From positions 124,001 through 188,000 of the forward strand of contig NZ_WBMS02000008.1 in assembly GCF_008923205.2 (NCBI RefSeq): DNA of 64,000 bases. The letters run 5' to 3'. Under the pieces are notes generated by a model that was not told the origin of the DNA, did not search any database, and was given only the letters and a program-made list of their open reading frames with translations. The DNA comes from Actinomadura physcomitrii (lineage in GTDB: Bacteria > Actinomycetota > Actinomycetes > Streptosporangiales > Streptosporangiaceae). Position 1 is the first letter of the stretch. Every line of letters starts with the position of its first letter. Shown piece by piece: positions 45,678-55,677 of this stretch. The translations under genes were made by a program, and so were the position numbers.

Positions 45678-46597
45678 CCGCGTCCCCGGCGGCGTCCACC
45701 GCCGGCGAGGCCGCCGACCGCCCGGCGCCGGGTCCCCGGCGCCGGGCGGCGGCGCTGCTGCACCGCCGGCCGGCGCTGCGGCTGTCGCTGCTGCTGTCGG
45801 CGCCGCTGGCCTGGCTGGTGGTCGCCTACCTCGGCGCGCTCGCCGCGATCTTCGTCACCGCGTTCTGGTCGACCGACACCTTCACCGGCGAGGTCGTCCG
45901 GCAGTTCACCCTCGCCAACTTCCAGGACCTGTGGCACGAGCCCGTCTACCGGACGATCGCGCTGCGCAGCCTCGGCGTCGCGGCGGCCGTCACCGCCGTC
46001 GACACCGCCATCGGGTTCCCGATGGCGCTGTACATGGCGAAGGTCGCGAAGCCCCGGTACCGGCCGTACCTCGTCATCGCGATCCTGGCCCCGCTGTGGG
46101 CGGCCTACCTCGTCAAGGCGTACGCGTGGCGGGTGATGCTGTCCAACGGCGGGCTCGTCGACGAGGCGCTCAAGCCGTTCGGGCTGTCCGGGCCCGGATA
46201 CGGCCTCACCGCCACGATCATCGTGCTGGCCTACCTCTGGCTGCCCTACATGATCCTGCCCGTCTACACGGGCCTGGAGCGGCTCCCGGACTCGCTGCTG
46301 GACGCCTCCGGCGACCTCGGCGCCCGCCCGTGGCGCACCTTCCGCTCGGTCATGCTGCCGATGGTGTTCCCGTCCCTGGTCGCCGGGTCGATCTTCACCT
46401 TCTCGCTGTCGCTCGGCGACTACATCTCCGTCAAGATCGTCGGCGGCCGGAGCCAGCTGCTCGGCAACGTCGTCTACGACAACATCGGCGCCGCCAACAA
46501 CCTGCCCTTCGCCGCGGCCGTCGCCACGATCCCCGTCGTGGTCATGCTCGGCTACCTCGCCGCGGCCCGCCGCACCGGCGCCCTCAGGGAGCTGTGA
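45674..46597 (+). CDS. ABC transporter permease, PotB type
   Basis: A 307-residue membrane protein with six helices after a ~35-residue Ala/Arg-rich N-terminus. The EAA-type loop is LDASGDLGARPWRTFRSVML. The ATG overlaps the binding-protein stop (ATGA), and its own stop overlaps the next permease start. Works with the PotC-type permease below. Confidence 0.9.
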   Translation: MTASPAASTAGEAADRPAPGPRRRAAALLHRRPALRLSLLLSAPLAWLVVAYLGALAAIFVTAFWSTDTFTGEVVRQFTLANFQDLWHEPVYRTIALRSLGVAAAVTAVDTAIGFPMALYMAKVAKPRYRPYLVIAILAPLWAAYLVKAYAWRVMLSNGGLVDEALKPFGLSGPGYGLTATIIVLAYLWLPYMILPVYTGLERLPDSLLDASGDLGARPWRTFRSVMLPMVFPSLVAGSIFTFSLSLGDYISVKIVGGRSQLLGNVVYDNIGAANNLPFAAAVATIPVVVMLGYLAAARRTGALREL

Positions 46598-47406
46598 TGA
46601 CCCTCTCGCCCGCCGCGCGGACGGTCCTGCGCGTCGTCATGATCCTCGGGCTCGCGGTCGTCTACGTGCCGCTGCTCGTCGTGCTGATCAACTCCGTCAA
46701 CGCCGACAGGACGTTCGGCTGGCCGCCGACCGACCTCACCGGACGCTGGTGGGCGCACGCCCTCGACAACCCCGGCGCCCGCCAGGCCGTCTGGACGAGC
46801 GTCAAGGCCGGCGTCGGCGCCACCGCCGCCGCGATGGTCCTCGGCACCATGGCCGCGTTCGCCGTCGCCCGGTACCGCTTCTTCGGCCGCGAGACCGTCT
46901 CGCTGGTCGTGGTGCTGCCGATCGCGCTGCCCGGCATCGTCACCGGCATCGCCCTCAGCAACGCCTTCCAGGTCGTCCTGGAGCCCCTCGGCATCGGCCT
47001 CGGCCTGTTCACCGTGATCGTCGGGCACGCGACGTTCTGCGTCGTCACCATCTACAACAACGTGCTGGCCCGGCTGCGCCGCACCGGCACCAGCCTGGAG
47101 GAGGCGTCCGCCGACCTCGGCGCCGACACCTTCCAGACCTTCTGGTACGTCACGCTGCCGAACCTGCGCTCCGCGCTGCTCGCCGGCGGCCTGCTGTCGT
47201 TCGCGCTGTCCTTCGACGAGATCATCGTGACCACGTTCACCGCCGGGCCCGGCTCCCAGACCCTGCCGATCTGGATCTTCGACAACCTGTTCCGCCCCAA
47301 CCAGGCCCCGGTCGTCAACGTCCTCGCCGCCGCCCTGATCGTCCTGTCGATCATCCCGATCTACTTGGCCCAGAAACTGTCGGCCGGCGCCCGGAACGTC
47401 ACCTGA
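46597..47406 (+). CDS. ABC transporter permease, PotC type
   Basis: A 269-residue membrane protein. The EAA loop [20 protein letters not shown] and the final [19 protein letters not shown] are typical of PotC. ATG 46597 overlaps the PotB stop; GTG 46594 is possible. It ends the operon and overlaps the 3' end of trpD by eight bases on the opposite strand. Confidence 0.9.
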   Translation: MTLSPAARTVLRVVMILGLAVVYVPLLVVLINSVNADRTFGWPPTDLTGRWWAHALDNPGARQAVWTSVKAGVGATAAAMVLGTMAAFAVARYRFFGRETVSLVVVLPIALPGIVTGIALSNAFQVVLEPLGIGLGLFTVIVGHATFCVVTIYNNVLARLRRTGTSLEEASADLGADTFQTFWYVTLPNLRSALLAGGLLSFALSFDEIIVTTFTAGPGSQTLPIWIFDNLFRPNQAPVVNVLAAALIVLSIIPIYLAQKLSAGARNVT

Positions 47407-48445
47407 GGCTCGTGGAGATCTCGATCCAGCGGTCGAGGAGGGTGGCGGCGGCGCCGGAGTCGACGGCTTCGGCGGCGCGGTCGCGGGCGGCGGCCAGGGT
47501 CGGGGTGAGCTCGTCGGCGGAGGGGGCGCCCTCGTAGGCGGTGATCAGCGCGGCCGCGTTCAGCAGGACCATGTCGCGGACGGGCCCCTGCCGCCCGGCG
47601 AACGTCTCCCGCGCCACGCGGGCGTTGAAGGCCGCGTCGGCGCCGCGCAGGTCCTCCGGGCGCGCCGGGGGGATGCCGAGCGCGGACGGGTCGAACGTCG
47701 TCTGCGTCGCCGTCCCGTCGCGCACCACCCACACCGTCGAGGTGCCCGTGGTGGTCAGCTCGTCCAGGCCGTCGTCGCCGCGGAACACCAGCGACGAGCA
47801 GCCCCGCGCGGCGAACACGCCCGCGATCACGCCCGCCATCCGCGGATGGAACACCCCGACCGCCTGCGCGCCCGGCCGCGCCGGGTTCGTCAGCGGGCCG
47901 AGGAAGTTGAACACCGTGGGCGTGCCGAGCTCGCTGCGGGTGCGCGAGGCGTACCGCAGGGCCGGGTGGAACCGCGGCGCGAAGCAGAAGGTGATGCCGG
48001 TCTCCGCGACGACCGCCGCCGTCGCCTCCGGGGACAGGTCGATCGCGACGCCGAGGTGCTCCAGCAGGTCCGCGGCGCCGCACGACGACGACGCGGCCCG
48101 GTTGCCGTGCTTGACGACCCGGACGCCCGCCGCGGCCGCCACCACCGCCGCCATCGTCGAGATGTTCACCGTGTGGGCGCGGTCGCCGCCGGTGCCGACC
48201 AGGTCCGCGATGCGGCCCGGCACGCTCACCGGGGTGGCGTTGTCCATCATGCCGTCGGCGAGGCCGGACACTTCGGCGACCGTCTCGCCCTTGGCGCGCA
48301 TCGCGACCGCGAACCCGGCGATCTGCGCGTCGGTGGCCTCCCCGGCCATGATCGTGTTCATCGCCCAGGCGGTCTCCTCGCTGGTCAGCGAGTCGCCGTC
48401 GAGCAGGGCGTTGAGCAGTGCGGGCCAGGTCGTGCGGGCGTCCAT
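47399..48445 (-). CDS. trpD: Anthranilate phosphoribosyltransferase
   Basis: A 348-residue enzyme joining anthranilate and PRPP in tryptophan synthesis. It shows the PRPP motif [37 protein letters not shown] and the C-terminal [12 protein letters not shown]. Length is typical. Orthologue Rv2192c lies next to ctaE in M. tuberculosis, as here. The rest of the trp operon is absent. GTG or ATG ambiguity does not arise: ATG 48445 is the only good start. Confidence 0.96.
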   Translation of the reverse strand: MDARTTWPALLNALLDGDSLTSEETAWAMNTIMAGEATDAQIAGFAVAMRAKGETVAEVSGLADGMMDNATPVSVPGRIADLVGTGGDRAHTVNISTMAAVVAAAAGVRVVKHGNRAASSSCGAADLLEHLGVAIDLSPEATAAVVAETGITFCFAPRFHPALRYASRTRSELGTPTVFNFLGPLTNPARPGAQAVGVFHPRMAGVIAGVFAARGCSSLVFRGDDGLDELTTTGTSTVWVVRDGTATQTTFDPSALGIPPARPEDLRGADAAFNARVARETFAGRQGPVRDMVLLNAAALITAYEGAPSADELTPTLAAARDRAAEAVDSGAAATLLDRWIEISTSLR

Positions 48446-48540
48446 TCATCCCCCAGGTGCGGTGGGAGCCGAGGAGCGCGCCCGGACCCGGCCGGGGCGG
48501 CGCCCTGTCGCGGCGCGGAGCCTCCCCGGCGAAAGGGTCG

Positions 48541-48939
48541 TTACAGGGCCGGAAGGCGGTTCTCGAGACGCCATCGCATCAGGCCGGCGAGCTCCTTCGC
48601 CAGGGCCATCGGGTCGAGCGGCAGGCTCACCACGGCGTCGGCGCGCGACCAGGTCGCCAGCCAGCCGTCGTCGCGCCGCCCGATGATCGCCAGCACCGGC
48701 GGGCAGTCGTACACCTCGTCCTTGGCCTGCCGGCACACGCCGAGACCGCCCGCGGGCTGCGCCTCGCCGTCCACGACCAGGACGTCGATGCCGCCCTCGT
48801 CGAGCCGTGCCACCACGGCGGGCTGGGTCGCGCGCTCGACGAACTCCACCTGCGGAAGGTCGGCGGCGGGCCGGCGCCCGATCGCCATCCGGATCTGTGC
48901 GCGGGTGTTCGCGTCGTCGCTGTAGACGAGAACCTTCAT
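48541..48939 (-). CDS. Atypical response-regulator receiver-like protein
   Basis: A 132-residue single-domain protein with a CheY-like pattern: acidic pair in VYSDDANTRAQ, a possible phosphoacceptor in IDVLVVDGEAQPAGG, and SLPLDPMALAKEL at the last strand. The Lys that precedes Pro in ordinary receivers is replaced by Leu, so phospho-signalling is doubtful. No DNA-binding domain follows. The ATG at 48939 (GGAGAG upstream) starts at the conserved MKVLVYSDD; ATG 48966 is the alternative. It diverges from ctaE. Confidence 0.75.
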   Translation of the reverse strand: MKVLVYSDDANTRAQIRMAIGRRPAADLPQVEFVERATQPAVVARLDEGGIDVLVVDGEAQPAGGLGVCRQAKDEVYDCPPVLAIIGRRDDGWLATWSRADAVVSLPLDPMALAKELAGLMRWRLENRLPAL

Positions 48940-49127
48940 CGGGCTCTCCGGGGCGGTGGTGCTCATGACACCGAAGGCTACCGGTTCGTCCCCGCGCGCA
49001 CGAGATCCAGGTCGTGTTTCCCGGCCCGGATGATCTCCGGAGGCCCAGGTGCGCGCGGAGATCACCGGGGCTCGCGGGGCTTCGCCCCGGTCCGGGGGAC
49101 GCAGCCGGGAACTCTAGGAGGGGGGTC

Positions 49128-49814
49128 ATGCGTCACTCACGGGATGGGGGCGCAATAATGCTGCCCGTGACAGCATCCGCGATAGAGACAACACCTCACG
49201 CACGGGCGAACCGTCCCAATCTGGTCAGCGTGGGGACGATCGTTTGGCTGTCGTCCGAGCTGATGTTCTTCGCGGCGCTGTTCGCGATGTTCTTCACGAT
49301 CCGCTCCGTGACGATCGGCCAGTCCGGGCACGACGCCTGGCCGGGCGCACCGCTGAATTTGCCGCTGTCGACGGCCAACACGACCGTGCTGGTGCTGTCG
49401 TCGGTGACCTGCCAGTGGGGCGTGTTCAAGGCCGAGGCCGGCAAGGTCGGCCGCGACGGCGGCCTGCTGAACGTCGCCCGCTGGGGACTGCGCGAGTGGT
49501 ACGTCCTGTCGTTCCTGATGGGCCTGTACTTCGTGCTGGGCCAGGCGTACGAGTACCACAGCCTGGTCACCAAGGACGGCCTCACGTTCTCCTCGTCGGC
49601 CTACGGCTCGGTGTTCTACCTGGCCACCGGCTTCCACGGGCTGCACGTCATCGGCGGCCTGGTCGCGTTCCTGTTCGTCCTCGGCCGGACGTTCGCCGCG
49701 AAGCGATGGACGCACGAGCAGGCGACGAGCGCGATCGTCGTGTCCTACTACTGGCACTTCGTCGACGTGGTGTGGATCGGCCTGTTCTCGGTCGTCTACC
49801 TGCTCGACCACTGA
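49128..49814 (+). CDS. ctaE: Cytochrome c oxidase subunit III
   Basis: A 228-residue membrane protein with about five helices ([20 protein letters not shown], and [35 protein letters not shown] near the end). ATG 49128 has a strong AGGAGGGGGG site; ATG 49158 is possible. It leads the ctaE-qcrC-qcrA-qcrB operon, linking oxidase and bc1 genes as in other actinobacteria with a III-IV supercomplex. Confidence 0.95.
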   Translation: MRHSRDGGAIMLPVTASAIETTPHARANRPNLVSVGTIVWLSSELMFFAALFAMFFTIRSVTIGQSGHDAWPGAPLNLPLSTANTTVLVLSSVTCQWGVFKAEAGKVGRDGGLLNVARWGLREWYVLSFLMGLYFVLGQAYEYHSLVTKDGLTFSSSAYGSVFYLATGFHGLHVIGGLVAFLFVLGRTFAAKRWTHEQATSAIVVSYYWHFVDVVWIGLFSVVYLLDH

Positions 49815-49856
49815 CCCGCTGACCACCCAGACGACATGACCCGAACGGGGATTTCC

Positions 49857-50768
49857 GTGAGAAGGATCACCGCATGGCGACGGCGCCCGTGGGCGGGCTA
49901 CGCCGTCGTGCTGGCGGCCCTGGCGGCGATCGGCGTCATCTACGCCGGTTTCTCGCCGCAGACTGGACGCGCCGAGGCGGAGAGCACGGCCCAGGCGGCG
50001 CAGGACCTGAAGAACGGCCAGCAGCTGTTCGACAAGAACTGCGCCAGCTGCCACGGCCTGAACGCCGAGGGCACCAAGGACGCCAAGGGCAAGGCGATCG
50101 CACCGAGCCTGCTCGGCGTCGGGGCGGCGAGCGTCGACTTCCAGGTCAGCACGGGCCGCATGCCCGCGATGAGCCCTGGTGCGCAGTTCCCGCGCAAGAC
50201 GCCGATCCCCGCCTTCAACACCGAGATCAAGACCGACTACGAGGACCCGGCCAAGCGCAAGGCGGCCGAGCAGCAGAAGGCGCAGGCCGAGCAGAACCTC
50301 GCCGACCTGCGGGCCTACATCTCCTCGCTGGGCGGCGGCCCGGGCGTCCCGCCGAAGTCGGTGACCGACCCGGCCAAGGGCGACGTGGCGCTCGGCGGCA
50401 AGCTGTTCCGCACCAACTGCGCGCAGTGCCACAACTTCACCGGGCAGGGCGGCGCGCTGACCGGCGGCAAGTACGCCCCGCCGCTGTCGCACAGCGATGT
50501 CACGCCCACGCAGATGTACGAGGCCATGCTGACCGGCCCGCAGGCGATGCCGGTGTTCAACGACACCACGCTCACCCCGCAGGACAAGCAGGCGATCATC
50601 TCCTACCTGGTGCAGACCCGCGAGCAGCCGAACCCCGGCGGTAACGGCCTCGGCCGCATCGGCCCGGTGTCGGAGGGCCTCGTCGGCTGGCTGGTCGGGC
50701 TCGGCCTGATGGTGATGGCGGCGATGTGGATCACCGCGAAGAAGCCGAAGAAGCTGAAGAAGTCATGA
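49857..50768 (+). CDS. qcrC: Diheme cytochrome c of the bc1 complex
   Basis: A 303-residue protein. An N-terminal membrane anchor precedes two cytochrome c domains with CASCH (near residue 62) and CAQCH (near residue 188), and a C-terminal helix (LVGWLVGLGLMVMAAMWITA) anchors it again. It replaces a soluble cytochrome c by bridging bc1 and aa3. A Lys-rich end follows. GTG 49857 is chosen because GGGGA lies close upstream; ATG 49836 is an alternative. Confidence 0.93.
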   Translation: MRRITAWRRRPWAGYAVVLAALAAIGVIYAGFSPQTGRAEAESTAQAAQDLKNGQQLFDKNCASCHGLNAEGTKDAKGKAIAPSLLGVGAASVDFQVSTGRMPAMSPGAQFPRKTPIPAFNTEIKTDYEDPAKRKAAEQQKAQAEQNLADLRAYISSLGGGPGVPPKSVTDPAKGDVALGGKLFRTNCAQCHNFTGQGGALTGGKYAPPLSHSDVTPTQMYEAMLTGPQAMPVFNDTTLTPQDKQAIISYLVQTREQPNPGGNGLGRIGPVSEGLVGWLVGLGLMVMAAMWITAKKPKKLKKS

Positions 50769-51880
50769 GCGACGAGAACAAGGACACCGCCGGCTCGACG
50801 GAGCCCGGCGAGGGCGGCGGCGCGCGCGGGCGCGTGATCGGCACGCCGTCTCCGGCGAGGGACAGGACCCTGCTCGCGCAGGACGACATCTCGGCGCCCG
50901 CGGGCGTCGGGGAGGAGCTGGACGAGGCGTCGGCCAAGCGCGCCGAGCGCGTCGTCGCGACGTTCTTCCTGGTGGCGTTCGCCGCCAGCGTGGCGTTCAT
51001 CGCGTACTACATCGGCTGGAGCGGCCGCAACGGCGGCATGCACGGCGTGACCCGGGCCCGCGAGTCCAACTTCTGGCTCGGCGGCCTGATGGCGCTGTCG
51101 TTCCTGGCGCTGGCCGCGGGCGTCACCATCTGGGTGCGCCGGCTCATGACCAGCAAGCCGATCGTGCAGGAGCGGCACAGCCTCGCGGCCGACGAGGAGA
51201 CCCGCGCGGCCTTCACCAAGGACTTCCTCGAGGGGGCCGGCGACAGCGGGCTGACCAAGCGCCCGCTGCTGCGCCGCACGCTGCTGCTGGCCGCGGCGCC
51301 GCTCGGCCTCGCGCCGCTGGTGCTGCTGCGCGACCTCGGCCCGCTGCCGGAGAAGAAGCTGCGCTCGACCATCTGGGCCGACGCGGTGAAGAAGGCGCAG
51401 GCGCAGGGCAAGAAGGGCGTCCGCCTCGTCGTGGACGGCACCGACAAGCCGCTGCGGGTCAGCGACTTCTCCTCGCCCGGCGGCATGATCACCGTGCTGC
51501 CGGAGGGCATCGAGGAGGACGTCCCCGAGGACCAGGTGCTGACGCAGACCGCGAAGGCCGTCACCATCCTGATCAACATCCCCGAGGACGAGTTCAAGCC
51601 GGCCAAGGGACGCGAGAACTGGCACATCAACGGGATCGTGGCGTACTCCAAGGTCTGCACGCACGTCGGCTGCCCGGCCGCGCTGTACGAGCAGACCACG
51701 CACCACATCCTGTGCCCGTGCCACCAGTCGACGTTCGACGCGACCGACGCCGCGAAGGTCGTGTTCGGCCCGGCGGCCCGTCCGCTTCCGCAGCTGCCGC
51801 TGGCGGTCGAGGACGGCTACATCGTCGCGACGAGCGACTACCATGAGCCGATCGGCCCGAGCTTCTGGGAGCGCGGATGA
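50765..51880 (+). CDS. qcrA: Rieske iron-sulfur subunit of the bc1 complex
   Basis: A 371-residue protein with three predicted transmembrane helices and a C-terminal Rieske domain. Cluster ligands are in CTHVGC (near residue 298) and CPCHQS (near residue 317). The long N-terminal extension is typical of actinobacterial QcrA. ATGA overlaps occur at both ends of the gene. Confidence 0.95.
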   Translation: MSDENKDTAGSTEPGEGGGARGRVIGTPSPARDRTLLAQDDISAPAGVGEELDEASAKRAERVVATFFLVAFAASVAFIAYYIGWSGRNGGMHGVTRARESNFWLGGLMALSFLALAAGVTIWVRRLMTSKPIVQERHSLAADEETRAAFTKDFLEGAGDSGLTKRPLLRRTLLLAAAPLGLAPLVLLRDLGPLPEKKLRSTIWADAVKKAQAQGKKGVRLVVDGTDKPLRVSDFSSPGGMITVLPEGIEEDVPEDQVLTQTAKAVTILINIPEDEFKPAKGRENWHINGIVAYSKVCTHVGCPAALYEQTTHHILCPCHQSTFDATDAAKVVFGPAARPLPQLPLAVEDGYIVATSDYHEPIGPSFWERG

Positions 51881-53517
51881 GCGAGGCGACAGCCGGAGCG
51901 GCCGCTCCGAAGGCGGTCGAGGGGCCGCTGAACTTCATCGACGACCGGCTCGGTTCCACCACCTTCTTCAAGCGGAACATGAAGAAGGTCTTTCCGGACC
52001 ACTGGTCGTTCATGCTGGGCGAGATCGCCCTGTACTCGTTCATCATCCTGCTGCTGACCGGGACGTTCCTGACGCTCTGGTTCAAGCCCAGCATGAACGA
52101 GGTCATCTACAACGGCTCGTACACGCACCTGAAGGGCGTGCAGATGTCGGAGGCGTACGCCTCGACGCTGCACATCAGCTTCGACGTGCGCGGCGGCCTG
52201 CTCATGCGGCAGATCCACCACTGGGCCGCGATCCTGTTCATGGCGTCGATCCTGGCGCACATGCTGCGGGTGTTCTTCACCGGCGCGTACCGCAAGCCGC
52301 GTGAGCTGAACTACCTCATCGGCATCAGCATGTTCGTCCTCGGCATGCTGGAGGGCCTGTTCGGGTACTCGCTGCCGGACGACCTGCTGTCCGGCACGGG
52401 CCTGCGCATCACCCAGGGCGTGCTCGAGGCGATCCCGCTGGTCGGCACGTACGGCTACATGTTCCTGTTCGGCGGCGAGTTCCCCGGCCAGGACATCGTG
52501 CCGCGGCTGTACATGCTGCACATCCTGCTGATTCCCGGCCTGATCCTCGGCCTGGTGACCGCGCACATGATGATCATGTGGGTGCAGAAGCACACCGCGA
52601 TGCCGGTGAAGAACCAGACCGAGCAGCAGGTGTACGGCTACCCGTTCTACCCGGTGTTCATGGCCAAGACGGGCGCCTACTTCCTGTTCACCTTCGGCGT
52701 CATCGCGCTGCTCGGCGCGTTCGCGCAGATCAACCCGATCTGGCTGTTCGGCCCGTACGATCCGGGCGCGATCTCCGCGGGCTCCCAGCCGGACTGGTAC
52801 ATGGGCGTGCTGGAGGGCGCGCTGCGGATCATGCCGAACTGGGAGGTCAGCGCCTGGGGTCACACGGTCAGCTTCAACGTGCTGATTCCGGCGACGGTCC
52901 CGCTCGGCATCGTCTTCGGCGGCGCGATGGCCTGGCCGTTCGTGGAGCAGTGGGTGACCGGCGACAAGCGGCACCACCACGTCAACACCCGGCCGCGCAA
53001 CGCCCCGATCCGCACCGCCACCGGCATCGCGGCGGTCACCTTCTACGGGCTGCTGTGGCTGGCCGGCGCGAACGACGTCCTGGCCGACAAGTTCGACCTC
53101 TCGCTGTACGCCACGACCTGGTTCTTCCGGGTGACGATCTTCGTCGGGACGTTCCTGGCGTTCGTCATCACCAAGCGGATCTGCCTGGGGCTGCAGCGCA
53201 AGGACGCGGACGTCGTCGGGCACGGCGTCGAGTCGGGCGTCATCCTCATGTCGCCGGAGGGGCAGTTCTCCGAGCGGCACGAGCCGGCGCGCGAGGAGGA
53301 GAAGGCGGTCATCTTGTCGAAGGAGAACACCCGCCCGGAGGCGCCGCAGCGCGACGCCAACGGCATCCCGGCCGCGAAGGGCCCGCTCGGGCACCTGCGG
53401 TCGCGGCTGAACCGGGCGTGGACCTTCGACGACATCCCCGTTGAGGAGCACGAGGACGGGCACGGCGAGCACGCGGAGATCGAGGGCGGCAAGCAGTCGC
53501 ACGAGATCAGCCACTGA
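51877..53517 (+). CDS. qcrB: Cytochrome b subunit of the bc1 complex
   Basis: A 546-residue cytochrome b with eight or more helices. Heme b His pairs sit in IHHWAAILFMASILAHMLRV and in the second helix pair near VTAHMMIMW. The quinol-site motif is PDWYMG (the actinobacterial form of PEWY). A ~100-residue hydrophilic C-terminal extension follows. It ends the operon at a strong terminator. Confidence 0.96.
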   Translation: MSEATAGAAAPKAVEGPLNFIDDRLGSTTFFKRNMKKVFPDHWSFMLGEIALYSFIILLLTGTFLTLWFKPSMNEVIYNGSYTHLKGVQMSEAYASTLHISFDVRGGLLMRQIHHWAAILFMASILAHMLRVFFTGAYRKPRELNYLIGISMFVLGMLEGLFGYSLPDDLLSGTGLRITQGVLEAIPLVGTYGYMFLFGGEFPGQDIVPRLYMLHILLIPGLILGLVTAHMMIMWVQKHTAMPVKNQTEQQVYGYPFYPVFMAKTGAYFLFTFGVIALLGAFAQINPIWLFGPYDPGAISAGSQPDWYMGVLEGALRIMPNWEVSAWGHTVSFNVLIPATVPLGIVFGGAMAWPFVEQWVTGDKRHHHVNTRPRNAPIRTATGIAAVTFYGLLWLAGANDVLADKFDLSLYATTWFFRVTIFVGTFLAFVITKRICLGLQRKDADVVGHGVESGVILMSPEGQFSERHEPAREEEKAVILSKENTRPEAPQRDANGIPAAKGPLGHLRSRLNRAWTFDDIPVEEHEDGHGEHAEIEGGKQSHEISH

Positions 53518-53536
53518 TCGCGGAGCCCGTTCAAGG

Positions 53537-53572
53537 GGCCCGGCACCGGACCGCGGTGCCGGGCCTTTTTTT
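53537..53572 (+). terminator. Intrinsic terminator after qcrB
   Basis: A perfect 11-bp stem (53537-53547 with 53555-53565) and seven-base loop are followed by seven T residues. This is the most classical rho-independent terminator in the window. Confidence 0.95.
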
Positions 53573-53633
53573 GTTCGCCGCGGCGGCGTTCCGGCTGCTC
53601 GGAGGCGGGCGGCGGTCCGTATCCTGGCCGGCG

Positions 53634-54761
53634 ATGACCAAGACCCTGGTGGTGACCAACGACTTCCCGCCCCGTCCCGGCGGGATCCAGGCGTTCGTGC
53701 ACGGCCTCGCCGTCCGGCGCCCGCCCGGCTCGGTGGTGGTGTACGCGCCGGCGTGGAAGGGCGCGGCGGCGTTCGACGCGGTGCAGCCCTTCGACGTCGT
53801 CCGGCATCCCGGGTCGCTGATGCTGCCGGAGCCGGGCGTGCTGCGCCGCGCGTCCGCGCTGCTGCGCGCGGAGCGCTGCGACTCGGTGCTGTTCGGCGCG
53901 GCGGCGCCGCTGGGGCTGCTGGCGCCCGCGCTGCGGCGGCGCGGGGCCGGGCGGATCGTCGGGATCACGCACGGGCATGAGGCGGGCTGGGCGGCGCTTC
54001 CGGTCGCGCGGTCGCTGCTGCGCCGCATCGGCGACGACGTGGACGCCCTCACCTACCTCGGCGAGTACACCCGGTCGCGGATGGCGCGCGCGCTGTCCCC
54101 GGCCGGGGCCGCGCGGATGGCGCGGCTCGCGCCGGGCGTGGACGAGACGCTGTTCCGCGCCGGAGCCGGCGGCGCCGAGATCAGGGCGCGGCACGGCCTG
54201 ACGGACCGTCCCGTGGCGGTGTGCGTGTCCCGGCTCGTCCCGCGCAAGGGGCAGGACGCCCTGATCCGCGCGTGGCCGCGCGTGCTGGCGGACGTCCCGG
54301 ACGCGGCGCTCCTGCTCGTCGGCGGCGGCCCGTACCGGGCGGAGCTGGAGCGGCTCGCGGCGTCCGAGGGCGTCGCCGGGTCGGTCGTGTTCACCGGCAG
54401 CGTGCCGTGGGAGGAGCTGCCCGCCCACTACGACGCAGGGGACGTCTTCGCGATGCCGTGCCGGACGCGGCGCCGCGGCCTGGACGTCGAGGGGCTCGGC
54501 ATCGTCTACCTGGAGGCGTCGGCGACGGGCCTGCCGGTCGTCGCGGGCGACTCCGGCGGCGCGCCCGACGCCGTCCTCGACGGCGAGACCGGCGTGGTGG
54601 TGCCCGGCCGGTCGGTGCCGCGGATCGCCGCTGCGGTCGCGGGCCTGCTCGCCGACCCCGGCCGCGCCCGCGCGATGGGCCGCGCGGGCCGCGCGTGGGT
54701 GGAGCGGGAGTGGCGCTGGGAGGTGCAGGCGGGCCGCCTGGACGCCCTGCTGCACGGCTGA
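53634..54761 (+). CDS. pimB: GT4 glycosyltransferase, PimB'-like (phosphatidylinositol mannosyltransferase)
   Basis: A 375-residue GT-B enzyme. The N-terminal VTNDFPPRPGGIQAFVH and the C-terminal RRRGLDVEGLGIVYLEAS (EX7E region) are characteristic of PimB', which adds the second mannose to phosphatidylinositol using GDP-mannose. VSRLVPRKGQDALI lies between. The orthologue Rv2188c neighbours the same genes in M. tuberculosis. The exact acceptor here is inferred. ATG 53634 follows the qcr terminator by about 60 bases. Confidence 0.88.
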   Translation: MTKTLVVTNDFPPRPGGIQAFVHGLAVRRPPGSVVVYAPAWKGAAAFDAVQPFDVVRHPGSLMLPEPGVLRRASALLRAERCDSVLFGAAAPLGLLAPALRRRGAGRIVGITHGHEAGWAALPVARSLLRRIGDDVDALTYLGEYTRSRMARALSPAGAARMARLAPGVDETLFRAGAGGAEIRARHGLTDRPVAVCVSRLVPRKGQDALIRAWPRVLADVPDAALLLVGGGPYRAELERLAASEGVAGSVVFTGSVPWEELPAHYDAGDVFAMPCRTRRRGLDVEGLGIVYLEASATGLPVVAGDSGGAPDAVLDGETGVVVPGRSVPRIAAAVAGLLADPGRARAMGRAGRAWVEREWRWEVQAGRLDALLHG

Positions 54762-54867
54762 TCCGGCGGATGTGGCGCCGCGGTCACGGCCCCGGACCCG
54801 GTGCGCGGTCACAAGCAGGCGACCGCCGCGTATCGCCCGGCCCGTGCCGGGTGACAGGATGCCGAGT

Positions 54868-55677
54868 ATGGAGAACGCGGACATCGAGGATGTGTGGGCA
54901 CGGGTTCCCGGCGAGACCGCGCGGTGGCTGCACGACCTGGATCCCGACCACTGCTACTCGGGGTTCGAGCCGCCCCGCGGCCCGGACTCCGTCTGGATCT
55001 TGCACGCGATGTACGCGTGGGAGGAGGGGCTGGTCACCACGACGCACGACGACGTCCACCAGTCGGTGCTCGGCGCGGGGCTCGTCGAGCCGCCCGACCC
55101 GGCCGGGGAGGCGCCGGGCGACGTGGGAGACCTGCTGGAGGGCGCGATCGTCACCGGCACCGAGCTCGGCCGCAGCGGCGACCCGGGCGCGGGCTGGCGG
55201 CGGCTGCGCTGGCGGGAGCTGGCGCGCGGGTTCGGCGAGCCCGCGGTGCCGGAGGGGGAGCTGCCCGGCAACCGCTGCCTGCGGCAGGGGCACCCGGCGG
55301 GGAGCTGGTCGGCGGCCATCCGGCCGCCCGCGGAGGGCTGCCTGGACCGGGAGAGCTGGCACCGGCTGATCGGGGTGCTGCTGCGGCACAGCCTGGACGG
55401 CGCCGCCACTCGCTGCCTCGCCTACTACTGCCCGCTCGTCACCGCGGACTGGGACGACGAGACGGTCCTGGCGGGCCGGCTGGGCGACGCGGCCCGGCTG
55501 TACGACCACCCGGCGATGTCGAGCTGCCCGTCCGACCTGTGGGCGGAGGACCGCTCCTGGGTCGTGTACTGCGACTGGGACCTGTGGGGCACGAAGGTCG
55601 TCGGGCCGACGTCGCTCGTCCAGGCGCTGCTGGACGACCCCGAGCTCGAGGCCGTCCGCCTCCCCTGGACCCGCTGA
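54868..55677 (+). CDS. Hypothetical protein, family not recognised
   Basis: A 269-residue acidic, Trp-rich soluble protein (repeated Trp at EDVWARVPGE, WILHAMYAWEEG, WVVYCDWDLWGTK). It has no signal peptide, membrane helix or catalytic motif that I recognise. Codon use is native. ATG 54868 has AGGA close upstream; ATG 54859 is an alternative. It stands alone between the pimB-like gene and a strong terminator. Confidence 0.75.
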   Translation: MENADIEDVWARVPGETARWLHDLDPDHCYSGFEPPRGPDSVWILHAMYAWEEGLVTTTHDDVHQSVLGAGLVEPPDPAGEAPGDVGDLLEGAIVTGTELGRSGDPGAGWRRLRWRELARGFGEPAVPEGELPGNRCLRQGHPAGSWSAAIRPPAEGCLDRESWHRLIGVLLRHSLDGAATRCLAYYCPLVTADWDDETVLAGRLGDAARLYDHPAMSSCPSDLWAEDRSWVVYCDWDLWGTKVVGPTSLVQALLDDPELEAVRLPWTR

